From: an uncultured Bacilli bacterium
Lineage (GTDB): Bacteria > Bacillota_I > Bacilli_A > RF39 > UBA660
Reading direction: 5' to 3'
Assembly: GCA_934153675.1 (NCBI GenBank)
Contig: CAKPFG010000002.1
Location: 1 to 64,000, forward strand
DNA: 64,000 nucleotides
Positions 24,217 through 33,488 of the stretch are shown here, piece after piece (the first letter of the stretch is position 1; each line of letters begins with the position of its first letter). The translations under genes and the position numbers were made by a program. A model generated the notes under the pieces. It saw only the letters and a list, made by a program, of their open reading frames with translations, ran no database searches and was not told where the DNA came from.

Positions 24217-26724
24217 CTATCCTACCATCTTTTGATATTGTATCTCTTGTCTTATTCTTCTAGCATACTCACTAGGTGAGTCTTTTGGTGAATAAATATT
24301 GAATGTATTATTTTCAACACTACTAACAGGATTATTTGCACCTGCACCTAATGATAAACCATTAGTGCCGATGCTATTCAAATTAACTTTAGTATCTAAA
24401 TCAAAGTCTGTTGGTAATGAATTTTGTATCATACTATTAACATCTTTCATTTCAGATGTAAAACCAACACCAATACCTTTTGCAAGATTACTACCAATTT
24501 CATCTCTAAATACTGTTGATGGTGAGTGAATACCAAATATTCCTTTTATACCTTTAACTATTGAACTACCAAAGCCTTTTATCTTATCCATTACCCAATC
24601 TTTAGCATTCTTAATACCATTCCATAATCCTTTAACCAAATCTTTACCTACATTAGCCATTCCACTTATTCCACTAACAATACCATCTTTGACTTTTCCT
24701 AGTAATTCTTTACCTACACTCAACATTTTTCCAAAGTAATTTCCTATTCCTTTAACTAAAGAACCTATTATTTGAGGTATTTTTGCAACAAGTTGAGGTA
24801 TTGCTTGTACCAAACCTAATGCTAATTTAACAGTTAAGGTAATACCTGCTTCAATTATTTTTGGTAAATTATCAGTAATTGCCATAATTAATTTATCAAT
24901 TATTTCAGGTATTTTATCAATTAAATCAGGTAAGGCATTTATTAAACCATCTGCTAATCCTAATATTAATTGAATACCTGCATCAATAATTAAATCAATA
25001 TTATCTAGTAATGTAGTTACCATAAGCACTAATGCATCAATCATTTGTGGAATTAATGTTGGTAATTGCTCTGCTATACCTTGAACTAATGAAACTATTA
25101 ATTGAATACCCATTTGCATTATTTGTGGAAGATTTTGTATGATAGTAGATACTAACATATTAATTATTTCCATTACTGCACTCATTATCATAGGCATATT
25201 AGTAGTTAAACCATCTACTAATTTAGTAATAATCTTACTTCCTGACTCTAAAAATGCAGGTAATTGCTCTGAAATACCATCTAATATCATAGGCAATGCT
25301 TCAAATACTGCATCTACAACTCTATCAACTGCTTTTAATACATTATTAACAACTCCACCATTGCCATCACCATCGCCTACAAGAGATGAGAATAAATTCA
25401 TTACCAATTGGCTTAAATCTGCACCATCTGTTGCTAAACCTGTTATTAAGTTACTCCATGCAGATTTTGTTGCTTTAATAGAACCCTCAATTGTTCCCAT
25501 TGCTTCTGCTTGTGTAGTTCCTGCAATATTACTTGCTACTTGGATTTCATGGATTGCTTCTGTGATATCTGCAAAGTTAGAAACATCATATTTCTTTCCT
25601 GTCAATTTCTCGGCATCCTTAAGTAATCGTTCCATTTCGGTCTTAGTGCCTCCATATCCCAATTTTAGATTATCAAGCATATTAAATTGACCTTTTGCAA
25701 AACCACTATATGCATTTTGAATTGATTGCATATCAGTACCGAATGTATTTGCATTATCAGACATATCTCGAAGTGCTTGGTCTGATAATTTCGCTGCCTT
25801 TTGAGTGTCGCCATTTAAAGAAACAATCATACTTTTACTAAATCCTGTAACTGTTTCCATATATTCATTAGCACTCATACCTGCAGTAGAGAATGCATTA
25901 TTGGCATTTGCTATAACTGTATTAGCAACATCATCACCAAATAATTTTTTAACACCACCCTCTAATTGTTCGAACTCACCAAAACCTGCAACTGCATCTT
26001 TTCCTATATCTAACATTGCAGACCCAACAGATTTCATTGCACCTGCTAATCCTTTAATACCTGCAATAATACCCTCACTAATTAAGTTTCCTTTAATCAA
26101 ATCACCTAATGTTAAGGTTTTTTGACCTGCATTTTCTTCTTCTTTAGCAAAGTCTTTTATAGATTTAGCATCACTATCAAAACTTTTACCTGCTTTATCT
26201 AATATTGAATTATTATCACCTATTTTCTTTGATAAATCACTACATTCAGATTTAGCATTATTCATTTTGATTTTGTAATCATTAATCTTTTTATTATTAC
26301 TATCATAGGTACTTTCTGCTTTAGATAACTCCTTTTCAAGTTCTGCTACTACTTTTTCTTGTTTTGATATTTCAGAACTTGATGCAGTAGTGCTATTTTT
26401 CATCTTTTCTAATGCTTGTTTCTCACTATCTAATGAATTTTTAAGTTTATCTATTTCAGTTTTATTTTTTGTTTGTTGTTCAGTAAAATTCTTAATGGCA
26501 TCGACACATACTTTAACAACATTTTGTTCTTCTTTTAATTTTTTATTTAATGCATCATTTTGATTTCTTAAATCACCTATTTTTTGACCATTATTATTAA
26601 ATTCAGTTGAGGCTAATTTTAATTCACTACTAACTGCTCTTAAATTACTATTAATGTTTCTTAATGCTTTAACATACTCACTTTCACCTGATAATTTTAC
26701 TGTACCACCAAATGAACTTGCCAT
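24217..26724 (-). CDS. Phage tail tape measure protein
   Basis: An 835-residue tape measure protein that sets tail length and enters the host envelope. An N-terminal coiled coil (to about 200) is followed by the conserved domain with FGEFEQLEGGVKKLFG, then long hydrophobic helices (residues 470-640) and a C-terminus ending in a GIHSPSTVFRDEIG motif. The start at 26724 is chosen for AGGAGGTG seven bases upstream. About 126 nm of tail would follow from 0.15 nm per residue (family rule of thumb). Confidence 0.92.
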   Translation of the reverse strand: MASSFGGTVKLSGESEYVKALRNINSNLRAVSSELKLASTEFNNNGQKIGDLRNQNDALNKKLKEEQNVVKVCVDAIKNFTEQQTKNKTEIDKLKNSLDSEKQALEKMKNSTTASSSEISKQEKVVAELEKELSKAESTYDSNNKKINDYKIKMNNAKSECSDLSKKIGDNNSILDKAGKSFDSDAKSIKDFAKEEENAGQKTLTLGDLIKGNLISEGIIAGIKGLAGAMKSVGSAMLDIGKDAVAGFGEFEQLEGGVKKLFGDDVANTVIANANNAFSTAGMSANEYMETVTGFSKSMIVSLNGDTQKAAKLSDQALRDMSDNANTFGTDMQSIQNAYSGFAKGQFNMLDNLKLGYGGTKTEMERLLKDAEKLTGKKYDVSNFADITEAIHEIQVASNIAGTTQAEAMGTIEGSIKATKSAWSNLITGLATDGADLSQLVMNLFSSLVGDGDGNGGVVNNVLKAVDRVVDAVFEALPMILDGISEQLPAFLESGSKIITKLVDGLTTNMPMIMSAVMEIINMLVSTIIQNLPQIMQMGIQLIVSLVQGIAEQLPTLIPQMIDALVLMVTTLLDNIDLIIDAGIQLILGLADGLINALPDLIDKIPEIIDKLIMAITDNLPKIIEAGITLTVKLALGLVQAIPQLVAKIPQIIGSLVKGIGNYFGKMLSVGKELLGKVKDGIVSGISGMANVGKDLVKGLWNGIKNAKDWVMDKIKGFGSSIVKGIKGIFGIHSPSTVFRDEIGSNLAKGIGVGFTSEMKDVNSMIQNSLPTDFDLDTKVNLNSIGTNGLSLGAGANNPVSSVENNTFNIYSPKDSPSEYARRIRQEIQYQKMVG

Positions 26725-26736
26725 AGATTTCACCTC

Positions 26737-27416
26737 CTAATCTAGCCATTCATCATCTTTATGTTGCTCTTTAGCAACTTCATCATAAGTAGTTTTCTTT
26801 TCCAAATCGTGATAGAACTTATAAAGTTCCCATTGGCGATTAAACTTCTTAATTGTCATTCTAAAAATTTCTTTTTCTGAATAACCTAATTTGTTATGTC
26901 CTATAAACAAAAACCACGAGAAATCTATTGGTGTATTATCATCTTCCTCGTGGATTATTCGTTTTTTGAGTTTTCATCCTGTGTAGAGTCAATAACTGTT
27001 TGATTTAATTGATTTGTGGCATTTGCTATACCCATTGCAGTTATTAATCTACCTACTTGTTTTTCTGTTAATAAAGGTTGTTTTTCTGTTGCAGTTTCAT
27101 TATCAATATCAAATGCTTCATTTATCATTTCTTTAATACCAAATATTAAAGCCTTGATATCAACTTCTCTTGTTTCATATACATCTTGTTTTACAACATT
27201 ACCATTTGCATCTTTAACTTCTTGTGTGATTGGTTTTCCTTTCTCATCTAATTTGACAACTCTATTTCCATCTTCATCGTAAACAAAGCCATCGGTCAAC
27301 TCACCCCATTTTTGGAATGTGCCATATTCAATCTGAATTGATTGCATAACATTTAAGTTAAATATTGCTTTATATTCCTTTCCATTAACTGTAAAAACTG
27401 TTTCCTTTTCTTTCAT
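26737..27416 (-). CDS. Tail assembly chaperone GT fusion, -1 ribosomal frameshift product
   Basis: The short chaperone frame ends at 26955. Just before that stop, at 26967-26961 on the minus strand, lies the slippery heptamer A AAA AAC in the correct phase. A -1 slip continues for 74 codons (from CGA at 26961) to a TAG at 26737. The extension contains DFSWFLFIGHNKLGYSEKEI, typical of the T part of G/GT chaperones. The fusion would be about 226 residues. The extension stop abuts the tape-measure ribosome-binding site. G/GT frameshifting is conserved in lambda-like tails. Confidence 0.88.
26955..27416 (-). CDS. Tail assembly chaperone (gpG-like)
   Basis: A 153-residue protein between tail tube and tape measure. 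It opens ETVFTVNGKEYKAIFNLNVM, typical of Gram-positive phage tail chaperones that coat the tape measure. The abundant product stops at 26955; a minority of ribosomes should shift to make the GT fusion. AGGAGGGAAT precedes the start. Confidence 0.85.
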   Translation of the reverse strand: MKEKETVFTVNGKEYKAIFNLNVMQSIQIEYGTFQKWGELTDGFVYDEDGNRVVKLDEKGKPITQEVKDANGNVVKQDVYETREVDIKALIFGIKEMINEAFDIDNETATEKQPLLTEKQVGRLITAMGIANATNQLNQTVIDSTQDENSKNE

Positions 27417-27456
27417 CTTAATTCCCTCCTATATAATTAAAAAAAGGGTAAAGATA

Positions 27457-27639
27457 CTAGACATTTTCTTCTAGTTCTTTACCCTTTCTTCTATCAGATT
27501 TTTTCACTGTTTCTTCGAAAAGATTTACAAATTGTTTTATTTCTTTGTATCTTTCTTCTGATACTTCTATAACTTGATTTAACTTATAAAATTCTTTTGT
27601 ATTTTTATCATTAAATCTTTTTATAACTTTGCACTTCAT
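27457..27639 (-). CDS. Small hypothetical tail-region protein
   Basis: A 60-residue basic protein (KCKVIKRFNDKNTKEFYKLN near the start) between tail tube and chaperone. The start codon overlaps the tail-tube stop. Not recognised; a similar small gene often sits here in related phages. Confidence 0.6.
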   Translation of the reverse strand: MKCKVIKRFNDKNTKEFYKLNQVIEVSEERYKEIKQFVNLFEETVKKSDRRKGKELEENV

Positions 27640-28184
27640 TATGCACTAGCAGTCAATAGACTATCTAAATATGTACTTGCTTCTGCATAAGTAGTAAATG
27701 TTTTAGATTTTGACCATTCTCCATTAGATTTTCTCATTACTGAACCCTCAATAGATACAGTAGTAAACTCAACAGACTCACCTTTTGTTGCTTCATCAGG
27801 CATTGTGTCTTTGAATTTTACTTTTGATAAAAATTCAACTTTGTATTTATAAGTACCACTTACCACTTTAGTTAATATTCTACCAAATGCGATATATGGT
27901 GCTACATCAGTATCTTTTCTAACGATTTCACCCTCTTCACTAATAGTATGTCCTAATAGTGGTGCTAGAACTGTGTCATCATCATCATCAACAGTTATAG
28001 TAACTGTACCTTTATTAAAAGTATAATCACTTTCTGCCAATGCATCATCTGCATATAATTCTGCACTATTTAATTCTAATGATACTTTACAATCAATAGC
28101 CTTACCTAGTGATTTAGGTTCAATTACTTCCTCATTATTGTCTAATAATGAATATCTAAAATTCTTTAAGCCAATTCTTGCCAT
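27639..28184 (-). CDS. Major tail tube protein
   Basis: A 181-residue protein of the phi13/TP901-1 major tail protein type. It opens ARIGLKNFRYSLLDNNEEVI; residues 70-130 carry a beta pattern and the acidic stretch TVDDDDDTVLAPLLG. Position between connector genes and chaperone supports the call. It polymerises into the tail tube. Confidence 0.85.
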   Translation of the reverse strand: MARIGLKNFRYSLLDNNEEVIEPKSLGKAIDCKVSLELNSAELYADDALAESDYTFNKGTVTITVDDDDDTVLAPLLGHTISEEGEIVRKDTDVAPYIAFGRILTKVVSGTYKYKVEFLSKVKFKDTMPDEATKGESVEFTTVSIEGSVMRKSNGEWSKSKTFTTYAEASTYLDSLLTASA

Positions 28185-28528
28185 TATATTACACTCCTCT
28201 CTTTAGCAAATGTTATTGTCTTATGGTATAGTCTTGTATCTTCTTCGAACATATCAGGACTATCCTCAATCCAAACATAATCATTATTTATTAATATCTT
28301 TTTAACTTCTGAAACAATATTTAGATAATTACCATCAGTATAGATATCAAAATCAAATTCAGAAACACTATAAATTGGTTTATTGTCTGCTTCTACTCTT
28401 GGTTGATTATCTATCTCGTGATAGGTAATAAATGTTTTTAAGTCACCTCTATATCGAATAAATGCTATAGGTATATCTACACCATCAACATTAAAATCAT
28501 TAAATAATTGTTCTATTTCTCTATTCAT
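28184..28528 (-). CDS. Tail terminator / head-tail connector protein
   Basis: A 114-residue protein whose position just before the tail tube gene and mixed alpha/beta pattern (PIAFIRYRGDLKTFITYHEI) fit a DUF3168/gpU-like tail terminator. The start overlaps the tail-tube neighbour's coupling site. The family call rests mainly on synteny. Confidence 0.65.
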   Translation of the reverse strand: MNREIEQLFNDFNVDGVDIPIAFIRYRGDLKTFITYHEIDNQPRVEADNKPIYSVSEFDFDIYTDGNYLNIVSEVKKILINNDYVWIEDSPDMFEEDTRLYHKTITFAKERSVI

Positions 28529-28530
28529 AA

Positions 28531-28944
28531 CTACTCCTTTGGTAAGTATTTTTCTTGTATTTGTTTCATCGCATTTTCAATTTCCTGTTTTTTAAACGAT
28601 TTTCTAAAGAAAGGCTTTTTTGCCTCACCTCTACTCGTTCCATATTCTCTTGCCATTGCAACTAATGGTGCAGGATGTTTTTTTTGTGCATCTAAATAGC
28701 CATATATCATAACTTTGTTATTAATACTGTCATCAGATGGTGTTCTATATGTTTTTGAAACAAATAAGCACTTACTTAATCTATCAGTAGATTTGAATGC
28801 CTTTGACAAATTGTTTTGAACAGTCCTTTTAACTGTTTCTGCACCTGCTTTGGTCATTTCACCCATCATTTTTGGAGTTGCTACTGCCAATTCCTCAAAT
28901 GATTTAATTAAATCGTTAGGTATCTCTGAATTAAAGTGTGCCAT
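28531..28944 (-). CDS. HK97 gp10-family head-tail component
   Basis: A 137-residue protein with ATPKMMGEMTKAGAETVKRT near the N-terminus and AREYGTSRGEAKKPFFRKSF near residue 105, typical of the HK97 gp10 family of neck/tail completion proteins. It is in the usual place, two genes before the tail tube. Confidence 0.85.
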   Translation of the reverse strand: MAHFNSEIPNDLIKSFEELAVATPKMMGEMTKAGAETVKRTVQNNLSKAFKSTDRLSKCLFVSKTYRTPSDDSINNKVMIYGYLDAQKKHPAPLVAMAREYGTSRGEAKKPFFRKSFKKQEIENAMKQIQEKYLPKE

Positions 28945-29285
28945 TACTTAACAACTACTTTCGCTTGAATTTCTAATTCAATAGAGTCCTCATTTATATT
29001 ATTTAAGTATTCAATGGTATATTTTTTATTATTGTATTTAATAAACATATCTCTTGTTATTTCAGTTTTTGCAGGGTATCTAATAGTAAAATTAGTATAT
29101 GCTTTTTCAAAATCGGTATCATTTTGAATTAAAGTATATCCTTTTGTAGTTTTTACATTAGCATAAGTGCTTAATATTAAAGTTTCTGTTGGCTTTTCAA
29201 AGCCATCTGCATCTTTAACATTAATAACTGAATAAATTCCAATAAGTTTATCATATTTACCTGCATTTTTAACAGTATTACTCAT
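28944..29285 (-). CDS. Head closure / head-tail adaptor protein
   Basis: A 113-residue beta-rich protein (KYDKLIGIYSVINVKDADGF, then RYPAKTEITRDMFIKYNNKK) of the SPP1 gp16-like head-tail adaptor group. It overlaps both neighbours by 1-4 bases. It plugs the portal-connector channel. Confidence 0.78.
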   Translation of the reverse strand: MSNTVKNAGKYDKLIGIYSVINVKDADGFEKPTETLILSTYANVKTTKGYTLIQNDTDFEKAYTNFTIRYPAKTEITRDMFIKYNNKKYTIEYLNNINEDSIELEIQAKVVVK

Positions 29286-29578
29286 AATAAATTCCTTGAA
29301 TGCATATCTAATATAGTTTGAACTACTTTATTGACATTATTTCCATCAACATAGTATGACCTTGTATCATACATATCTTGACATAATACATAAACAACAA
29401 TAATAAAATCGGCATATTGGTCGATTGTATCATCATCTACTCCTGTATTATTTTTTATAAAGTCAATAGCAACATTTTTAATTGTTTCTAAATATTTTTC
29501 ATCTGCTTCTGTTAGTTCAGATATTCTTAAATAATTTTGAATATCACTTACTGTGATATCACTTACTTTAGTAATCAT
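29282..29578 (-). CDS. Head-tail connector, gp6-like
   Basis: A 98-residue helical protein (TVSDIQNYLRISELTEADEK, then ADFIIVVYVLCQDMYDTRSY) matching the gp6/gp15 connector family that binds the portal. AGGAGGAAT precedes the start. Confidence 0.82.
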   Translation of the reverse strand: MITKVSDITVSDIQNYLRISELTEADEKYLETIKNVAIDFIKNNTGVDDDTIDQYADFIIVVYVLCQDMYDTRSYYVDGNNVNKVVQTILDMHSRNLL

Positions 29579-29631
29579 AACTATTCCTCCTTTCGGTTAG
29601 GAGTTTGCCTGAACAATTGAATTACTTACTC

Positions 29632-30057
29632 TTATTTTTTTGATGATTTTTTATCATCCATGTTTTCATCATCAGTTTTTGACTCTTCACCATTTTCTTT
29701 TTCATCTTCATTTGGTGTTAAGTCTTTATTTTCATCTAAATTACTATCTTTTTCCTTTTCTTTATCATCAGTATCGTTATCATCTGTAACTTCATCTGAT
29801 ACATTATTTAATTCTGCTTCTAATTCAGTAATTTTATCTTTTAAAGATTGGATTTCAACATCTTTTTCTGCAAGTTGGCTTTGAAGTTTTGAAATTGTTT
29901 CTTTTGCTTCTTTATTAGATATTTCTTTTTCTGAATGAGTAGCAATATATCCTGCTTCTAAAAGAGAAGAGGCTAATTTTTTATCTTTTATTTCAATAGT
30001 CTTTCCCTTTGATGCAGAAATAGTATTATTAGCAAATCCTTTTAATACTAAATACAT
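29632..30057 (-). CDS. Capsid-adjacent protein with coiled coil and acidic tail
   Basis: A 141-residue protein. Residues 1-45 form a small beta domain (MYLVLKGFANNTISASKGKT), residues 50-88 a coiled coil, and the last 50 are almost all Asp, Glu, Asn and Lys. It lies between capsid and connector genes. The layout could suit a head decoration or scaffold-like role, which is inference only. Confidence 0.6.
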   Translation of the reverse strand: MYLVLKGFANNTISASKGKTIEIKDKKLASSLLEAGYIATHSEKEISNKEAKETISKLQSQLAEKDVEIQSLKDKITELEAELNNVSDEVTDDNDTDDKEKEKDSNLDENKDLTPNEDEKENGEESKTDDENMDDKKSSKK

Positions 30058-30070
30058 TGTTTACCTCTTA

Positions 30071-31258
30071 TTAAGCAGATTTAATAGTTAATTTAGATAA
30101 TTTTTGAAGATGTTCTACTCTAATATCTGCTTCTAACCAAGCAACTACACCTGTAGCATGTTGAGTAGCATATTTTTCTTTTAAAACTTGAATTTCTAAT
30201 TCTTTAGTTGTTTTAAATGCTAAACCGCTAAAGTTACCAAAGATAATTGGTGAACTACCTGCTTTAATGTCAACCATTGCATCTGAAACATATACAGGAT
30301 AACCTAATATCTTTCCATCAAATTCACCTGTTGGGTCTGCAACAAATAATGGTCTTTCGTCACCATCTTTCATTGTTTCAAGGATATTTTGTGTTTCTTG
30401 ACTAACAACCCAAATAGAACCTTTTCTGAAAGATTGGATAACTTTATTTTTAACTTTAACAAGGTCATCATAAGATATTACACCTGCAACTGCACTTGTA
30501 ACAGTTTGTTTAGCAGGTATATCTCTACAACCTTGAATTTTATTATCAGTACCATTTAATGCTTCATTTTCAAGGAATAATTTAACATATTCTGCAATTA
30601 TATTAATTACAATATTAACTAAATCAAAGTCAGTATTATTAACTAATTTATTACCAATTTTTGCTAATGCTCCTATTAAATAATCTTTTAATGATACAGA
30701 TGTAAATTTACCTGCTTTTTCTACTAATTCTGTGAAATCTTCACCATAACCAACTGTTATATCTTCACCATTATTTGCACCATATACAGGAATATCAAAA
30801 TTACCTTTAATATTGTATTTAGTTGCTTTTTCTAATATTGGTGACATATTATAAGCAGTCATTATGATTTTATTTGCAATTGTAGTTGGTACAATTACAC
30901 CATTATCGCCTTGACTAAAAGATGAACCTGTATCATCTCTATTTTCACTTAAAACATTGTTTCTAATGAAATTTGCGAAATCTTTAATATCTCTAGTTTC
31001 GATTTTTACTGCTCTTTCTTCTTCAGACATATTATCTTCCTCCTTTTTCTTATCTTCTTCTTTTTTAGTATCATCTACTAATTCTCTGCTTTGTTCAAAA
31101 GCCTCCATAGTTTTATTTATGGCATCTATTTCATCTTTTAATTGATTAAATAGTTTTTCTTCATCTTCTGTAAATGCTCTTTCTTCTGCCTTTACATCAT
31201 TTAGTAACTTATCCATTTGAGTTACTTTTTCATTTTTTTGTTCTTCTAAACTTTTCAT
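30071..31258 (-). CDS. Major capsid protein, HK97 fold
   Basis: A 395-residue precursor. The N-terminal 110 residues are a charged coiled-coil delta/scaffold domain, likely removed by the adjacent protease. The HK97 fold begins near SQGDNGVIVPTTIANKIIM and includes FRKGSIWVVSQETQNILE and LGYPVYVSDAM. Encoded between protease and connectors, with the start overlapping the protease stop by 4 bases. Confidence 0.92.
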   Translation of the reverse strand: MKSLEEQKNEKVTQMDKLLNDVKAEERAFTEDEEKLFNQLKDEIDAINKTMEAFEQSRELVDDTKKEEDKKKEEDNMSEEERAVKIETRDIKDFANFIRNNVLSENRDDTGSSFSQGDNGVIVPTTIANKIIMTAYNMSPILEKATKYNIKGNFDIPVYGANNGEDITVGYGEDFTELVEKAGKFTSVSLKDYLIGALAKIGNKLVNNTDFDLVNIVINIIAEYVKLFLENEALNGTDNKIQGCRDIPAKQTVTSAVAGVISYDDLVKVKNKVIQSFRKGSIWVVSQETQNILETMKDGDERPLFVADPTGEFDGKILGYPVYVSDAMVDIKAGSSPIIFGNFSGLAFKTTKELEIQVLKEKYATQHATGVVAWLEADIRVEHLQKLSKLTIKSA

Positions 31259-32145
31259 CTTTCTTTTCCTCCTTTTACTTCATTTAGAATATTCTCATAT
31301 TTTGAGTAATTTATTTTTTCAACACCCACATTTTGTGGTTGTTCAGGCACTCTCTCATCTGCTCTTATTTCTTTATAACCTCCACGAACTACTTTAACTT
31401 GATTTGTACTATCAATAGTAACAGTTCCATCGGTTATTGAATAAGGCATCTTATATAGTTGACTACCATTGTCAATTGTTCCATAAACAAATTCACCATC
31501 GTAATCTTCTAACCATCCATCTTTGAATAGTGTTTTATATGTACTACCTAACACTTCTCTTTTTTGTGATGCAGTCATATCACTAAAATTTGGTGTTGAC
31601 TCTTCACCATTATCTTCACCTACTGTGTAAGAATTATCTTCAAAATCTTCACTACGATATTCAATAACAGTTGCATCATCACCTCTTAATTCAATAGATG
31701 TTCCTATGTAAGCAGGTATTTTTTTATCATCTATAATAGATACTTCAAATAAATCTATATCTCTTACACTTCTTTCTCTTAAACCATTTTTATTGATAAC
31801 CTCTTCATCTTTATTACAAGAAAAGCCAAAAGACCATCCTCTTAATTTTTTCTTTTTCGCTTTTTCAATAACATCAGAGTCAGTTATTTCAACAATGGCT
31901 CTTAAACCAATATTATCCTCGTAAAGTTCTGCAGTACCATTTTTGGTATTTGCTAATTCTTTATCGTAATCATGGTCTAATAAAACTTTTACAGATGGAT
32001 TTTTTTCAAGTGCCCTCCTAAATACTGTTGGTAATATTTTCTCTATAAATTGACCTTTCTTGTCATATAGAATTTTAGAAAATCTATCAACTGCATTTAC
32101 ATAGCCATCAATTATGACTTTGTCGTTTCTTACTTCTATTTTCAT
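31255..32145 (-). CDS. HK97-family prohead protease
   Basis: A 296-residue serine protease that matures the capsid. The catalytic His is in VLLDHDYDKELAN and the Ser in RGWSFGFSC, with an acidic residue in RDIDLFEVSI. The C-terminal extension (190-296) has an unknown role. The start at 32145 is chosen for GGAGGTG upstream; an in-frame start at 32163 is weaker. It overlaps the portal gene by 38 bases. Confidence 0.88.
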   Translation of the reverse strand: MKIEVRNDKVIIDGYVNAVDRFSKILYDKKGQFIEKILPTVFRRALEKNPSVKVLLDHDYDKELANTKNGTAELYEDNIGLRAIVEITDSDVIEKAKKKKLRGWSFGFSCNKDEEVINKNGLRERSVRDIDLFEVSIIDDKKIPAYIGTSIELRGDDATVIEYRSEDFEDNSYTVGEDNGEESTPNFSDMTASQKREVLGSTYKTLFKDGWLEDYDGEFVYGTIDNGSQLYKMPYSITDGTVTIDSTNQVKVVRGGYKEIRADERVPEQPQNVGVEKINYSKYENILNEVKGGKER

Positions 32146-33376
32146 TTTTTTCACCTCCTCCATCGTTCATATTCATTACTGAACCTGTATTTGGTGTGTA
32201 ATATTTACCTGTGTCAATATCATATAAGACATTAGCAAGGTTCATACTTACAACATCTAGTCCATCAATTGAATAATAATCTTCTGCATCTCTTATTTCA
32301 TTCTTTGTCATCCAACCTGTATCAGATGCAATCTTATATGCTTCATATCTTTCTTTCAATGAACCTCTTGTTATTTTCTTTGTATCAAATGCAAAATAAA
32401 AGAGTCCTTTTTCTGACTCTAACAAGAAATTCTTATTTAATGCATATTCAATTGCACTAATAATTGGCATAACACTATCTTTAATTGTATTATTATAATC
32501 TGAATAAATATGAAATACATCGTTTATATCATCTTTTAATGTCTTTTTTCTTTCATTAATTTGTAATTCCACAGAGGAATTTGCACCCTCTTTAAAATCC
32601 AAACCATCATTTAAAATGATTACATTATCTTCACTATTATTTCCATAATATTTATTCCATGCATCTTTTAAGGCTTTTATTTCTTCTTTGCCTAGTTTTT
32701 TAGTAGCAGTAAGAAAACCTTTTTTTGCTCCACCCTTTTTAACTAATCCTAATTCATAAAGAATAGTTGTAAAAGCAGTTTCTATTGATTTTGATATTTC
32801 ATCAATAGCACTTATTCCTTTAACTCCATCTTTGGTATTTCTTAAAACTGTAATAAAATTATACAATTCATAATCTTTACCATAGACATTGTATTTTGCA
32901 TCTTTAAAAATTGGGTCATAATTTGTTTGTGGTGATACATAACTAGGTTCAACATATTTTAATGCTTTAAACTCATTTCTATATTTTTCAATATAAACAT
33001 AAGCACCTTTATTGGTAAGGTAATCATTTACAATTGATTTTTTTAATTGAAATGGGTCAAGTAAATCACCTGTATCTTGATTTAATATATATAATCTATT
33101 ATCATCAAGAACTTCTTCAATTTTTCTATTACCTTTATCATCTGTAACATATTTATACATTCGAATAGGTAACATTGCAATCAAGTTTGATATTCTATCA
33201 ACTGCACTTGATACTGCAGGAACTGAAAGTGCCTTATCTCTTGTTATTTTTTCACCTCTTAATAAACTTTTTAAAAGTAAATCTTGAGGTGTATCTGTTG
33301 TTTGTTCAGTTGTTTCATTTGATGTTGACTCTGCACTTTGTTCATCTCTTTTAAATATTAAATCTATGATTGACAT
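32108..33376 (-). CDS. Phage portal protein
   Basis: A 422-residue HK97-type portal. Motifs include SLLRGEKITRDKALSVPAVS, VDRISNLIAMLPIRMYKY and FNEQ-like DVFHIYSDYNN. It forms the dodecameric DNA channel. A late promoter and a promoter-proximal terminator lie in the 112-base gap upstream, so head genes can be transcribed separately from the terminase. Confidence 0.92.
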   Translation of the reverse strand: MSIIDLIFKRDEQSAESTSNETTEQTTDTPQDLLLKSLLRGEKITRDKALSVPAVSSAVDRISNLIAMLPIRMYKYVTDDKGNRKIEEVLDDNRLYILNQDTGDLLDPFQLKKSIVNDYLTNKGAYVYIEKYRNEFKALKYVEPSYVSPQTNYDPIFKDAKYNVYGKDYELYNFITVLRNTKDGVKGISAIDEISKSIETAFTTILYELGLVKKGGAKKGFLTATKKLGKEEIKALKDAWNKYYGNNSEDNVIILNDGLDFKEGANSSVELQINERKKTLKDDINDVFHIYSDYNNTIKDSVMPIISAIEYALNKNFLLESEKGLFYFAFDTKKITRGSLKERYEAYKIASDTGWMTKNEIRDAEDYYSIDGLDVVSMNLANVLYDIDTGKYYTPNTGSVMNMNDGGGEKNENRSKKRQSHN

Positions 33377-33402
33377 GTTTTCACCTCTTTTCTTTCAAAA
33401 GT

Positions 33403-33425
33403 AAAAACAGACATTTCTGCCTGTT
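33403..33425 (-). terminator. Promoter-proximal terminator before portal
   Basis: Stem AACAG-GCA/TGT-CTGTT with one mismatch, loop GAAA, and a T run on the minus strand. It lies about 30 bases after the -10 box at 33454-33459, the same arrangement as at the two other late promoters. Confidence 0.65.
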
Positions 33426-33453
33426 TCATTTTATTTCATTATCTCACATTTAC

Positions 33454-33485
33454 ATTATAACATAATATGAGTGTGAAAAATGTGA
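33454..33485 (-). promoter_or_regulatory. Late promoter 2 (portal and head genes)
   Basis: Minus strand: TCACA (33481-33485), 4 bases, TCACAC (33471-33476), 11 bases, TATAAT (33454-33459). It directly follows the large terminase stop. Confidence 0.75.
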
Positions 33486-33488
33486 AAG

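Noticed and set aside
25139..25690. 183-codon plus-strand frame
   Set aside because: Antisense to the tape measure gene; long only because the opposite strand lacks stops there.
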